DNA from: Nitrospira sp.
GTDB lineage: Bacteria; Nitrospirota; Nitrospiria; Nitrospirales; Nitrospiraceae
NCBI GenBank assembly: GCA_019636835.1
Contig: JAHBWU010000015.1
Coordinates: 1 to 55,375 of the forward strand
Direction of reading: 5' to 3'
DNA: 55,375 nt
In this document: positions 53,477 to 55,375 of the stretch, in pieces
Numbering within the stretch: the stretch's first letter is position 1
How the letters are laid out: each line of letters opens with the position of its first letter
Notes under the pieces: model-generated
What the model was told of the DNA's origin: nothing
The model's input: only the letters and a program-made list of their open reading frames with translations
Database searches by the model: none
Position numbers and translations under genes: made by a program

Positions 53477-55267
53477 CTACAAGCGCCCAACGTAAAAAAG
53501 CGTAAGACCTGGTTTGACTCGAGCCTTCGGCAGGATCGTCCTATGCATAAGAAAGGTTGGGAGAGAGGCAACTGATTGATTCCAATGCACCAGCAGCCGT
53601 GACCACTCCTGCGTCAGCAGCTCCCCTAGTTGAATCGGGCCAACGACAAAGGCATTACCACCCCGCCGTAACATTTGACTCAACCTCGTGACAATCATTC
53701 TCATGGTCGTCGAAGAATCAAACGAGTCATACGGCAACCACTGATAAATCAGGTCATAGGGTTCGCGGTTTGCCGGGGACTCTTCACCAGCATCCTCCGC
53801 GACCATTCGAATTCGTTGCAACCAATCCCATCGCTGCACCTCGGCACATTGAGTCCAGAGCTGCTGAGCCTGACGCTGTGCATAGGCAACGTAGCGGACA
53901 TTCACGGTATAGTCACGTGGCCGGTCAAAAAGAATACAAGTGGAAATGACGGCATCCCCGTTGGCAATGAGCACACGCTCTGCCTGCGAGCGTAGCCTTC
54001 CAACTTCTCGATCCTGTTCACTGAGATCGTCGAGATAATCAGCCACGAAGGATTGCGCAGCGAGTTCGCTGATCTCCGTGTCGTCCTCTGGAAACAAGGG
54101 CACCGCCTCGAAGGCTTCGGCAGGGGAAACCTTAGGAACTCCCTGCACGAATACGGTGCGCCAATCGACAGGACTGAGTGGACATTCATCGGGGAGCGAC
54201 GGCCTCACCGGAAGATCGGGATTCAACGGCAAGGTCAATCCCGTCTCACGATCTTTCAAAATCAACCGGCTCCCTTCGGCACGGAGACTACGATCCAGCG
54301 GGAGCACACGGCGATTGATCGACCTGACGTAGGGAAGGCCCGCTGAATCTTCAGCAAGTGTCGCCTTTTGAACAATTCCGTTTTTCACGGACAGACACAA
54401 CCCTTGACTCTCGTCAAAATACCGAACGGGAGGATATTGGGCCGGCAGCCATACAACAAGGTGAGATTTTGAGGGATTCATGAAAGCTGTTAATGGGTCT
54501 TCACCACCTAACGGCTGAGGCGTGAAAAATCCGCTGAACAAGCGAAAGGCTGCTTCAGATGGATACGTAGGAATCCCGCGATACCGTAAAGTTCTCGGAA
54601 CAAAGTTTCCCTTGTTCTGATCGTCATACAGTCCGCGAATCAGCTCGAACACGGCAGAGCCCGTTCCCGGCAACAACGATTTGAACAGTTCGACCACCGG
54701 GAGAAAGTCAATTTGGTCCCACTGCATGGCTCCCATGCAGGCCATGAAGCGCGTTGTTTCAAATCCCCCACTATCCAAAACATACAAGGTGTCTTTCCGC
54801 TGTCGAATCGTGGCCATCCCTTTAGGATCAATCGCAAGATCCTCGTCACGATAAAACCACCGCACCTCCTCGATTGGCACACCTAACGCCCCGGCAGCCA
54901 TAGCACGAAGATCATCCCGAGTGATCCGATGCCAATTAGGCCGCGAGGCGAGATTCAGCCTGGTTTCATTCACCAGCTCATCGGGCTTGATCCCGACCCA
55001 CCGTCCCCAATCAAGTCGGACTCGCGCGCGCCTCAGAGTGACGGTCCCGGCGCCGGTCAACTCCCATTCGCACTCATGCAAGGGATGACCTACAGGGTCT
55101 GTCTCAAGAAAGCGTCGTCCATCCGGCCGATAAAAAACGAGGTGCCCGTTCGGAAAAGTTTCAACGTGTCCGCCGACCTTGTCGAAAGACTCAGCGAGTG
55201 TACGTGTGGAAGGAAACCGAAGATGGCCGGGAGTGTTCAGGGCAAATGCAATGACGTCCGAGGGCAT
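53477..55267 (-). CDS. Protein of unknown function downstream of proA
   Basis: A 596-residue protein. Its ATG follows the proA stop immediately (TGA ATG). Residues 1-400 carry no domain I recognise. The C-terminal 170 residues have a methyltransferase-like pattern (YDLIYQWL, then LSQMLRRGGNAFVVGP), which is weak evidence for a Rossmann-like fold. It was probably co-transcribed with proA. Confidence 0.72.
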   Translation of the reverse strand: MPSDVIAFALNTPGHLRFPSTRTLAESFDKVGGHVETFPNGHLVFYRPDGRRFLETDPVGHPLHECEWELTGAGTVTLRRARVRLDWGRWVGIKPDELVNETRLNLASRPNWHRITRDDLRAMAAGALGVPIEEVRWFYRDEDLAIDPKGMATIRQRKDTLYVLDSGGFETTRFMACMGAMQWDQIDFLPVVELFKSLLPGTGSAVFELIRGLYDDQNKGNFVPRTLRYRGIPTYPSEAAFRLFSGFFTPQPLGGEDPLTAFMNPSKSHLVVWLPAQYPPVRYFDESQGLCLSVKNGIVQKATLAEDSAGLPYVRSINRRVLPLDRSLRAEGSRLILKDRETGLTLPLNPDLPVRPSLPDECPLSPVDWRTVFVQGVPKVSPAEAFEAVPLFPEDDTEISELAAQSFVADYLDDLSEQDREVGRLRSQAERVLIANGDAVISTCILFDRPRDYTVNVRYVAYAQRQAQQLWTQCAEVQRWDWLQRIRMVAEDAGEESPANREPYDLIYQWLPYDSFDSSTTMRMIVTRLSQMLRRGGNAFVVGPIQLGELLTQEWSRLLVHWNQSVASLPTFLMHRTILPKARVKPGLTLFYVGRL

Positions 55268-55375
55268 TCACTCGCGGAGTTGGCCGCTCCCCAAGACAAT
55301 GAATTTAGAGCAGGTTAACTCTTCCAACCCCATGGGGCCTCGTGCATGAATGCGCGAGGTGCTGATACCGATTTC
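55268..55375 (-). CDS. proA: Gamma-glutamyl phosphate reductase, C-terminal end
   Basis: Only the last 35 codons lie in this window. The product reads [20 protein letters not shown] and then TCSKF and a short tail, the well-known ProA C-terminus. The enzyme makes glutamate-5-semialdehyde in proline synthesis, the step after ProB. The gene continues beyond the window edge. Confidence 0.88.
   Translation of the reverse strand, partial: EIGISTSRIHARGPMGLEELTCSKFIVLGSGQLRE

Overview
This 55.4 kb window is bacterial, Gram-negative and roughly 55% G+C. It most resembles a Nitrospira-type genome (phylum Nitrospirota). That placement is inferred from the mix of housekeeping genes, the many exported di-haem and outer-membrane proteins, and the small Sel1/caspase lipoproteins; no marker gene here settles it. 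No rRNA, tRNA or CRISPR array was seen.

Layout. (1) 0.1-9.6 kb, plus strand: an operon-like run of haem proteins, made of a large exported di-CXXCH cytochrome, a lipoprotein, a second di-CXXCH lipoprotein, a membrane protein of unknown family, a DyP-type peroxidase and a y4iL-type catalase-like protein. (2) 9.7-17.7 kb: a membrane-anchored TIR protein translationally coupled to an exported protein, an autotransporter-type beta-barrel, a caspase-like lipoprotein followed by a truncated copy of its own N-terminus, and a decayed IS3 OrfA. (3) 18-24.2 kb: mutS2, a 212 bp MITE-like inverted-repeat element, then gap-pgk-tpiA-secG. (4) 24.3-32.4 kb, minus strand: a defence-like block with a DprA/SLOG-like protein, a DUF433/DUF5615 toxin-antitoxin pair, an adenine methyltransferase broken by one in-frame stop codon, and a PLD-SNF2 helicase. 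(5) 32.7-40.9 kb: core genes ilvE, PilZ, rplU-rpmA-obgE-proB-nadD-rsfS, a LapA/LapB-like protein and bioB. (6) 40.9-43.1 kb: a zeta-like kinase with a 51-aa partner, then an ApeA-type HEPN protein. (7) 43.7-45.4 kb: ACT protein, trmL and a DUF457 membrane protein. (8) 45.4-51.7 kb, minus strand: the most interesting locus, described below. (9) 52.7-55.4 kb: small exported and cytoplasmic proteins, a large unknown protein and the 3' end of proA.

The 45.4-51.7 kb locus reads as a divergent Fap-type functional amyloid system. In transcription order it has a sigma-54 activator, a candidate -24/-12 promoter with inverted repeats upstream, a glycine-rich exported repeat protein, a small exported protein, a C39 peptidase (FapD-like), a third exported protein and a FapF-like outer-membrane barrel. 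The three exported proteins share a C-terminal QN[ST]...Q...N.T motif, and two carry an L[DE]xxRGG double-glycine-like site that would suit a C39 peptidase.
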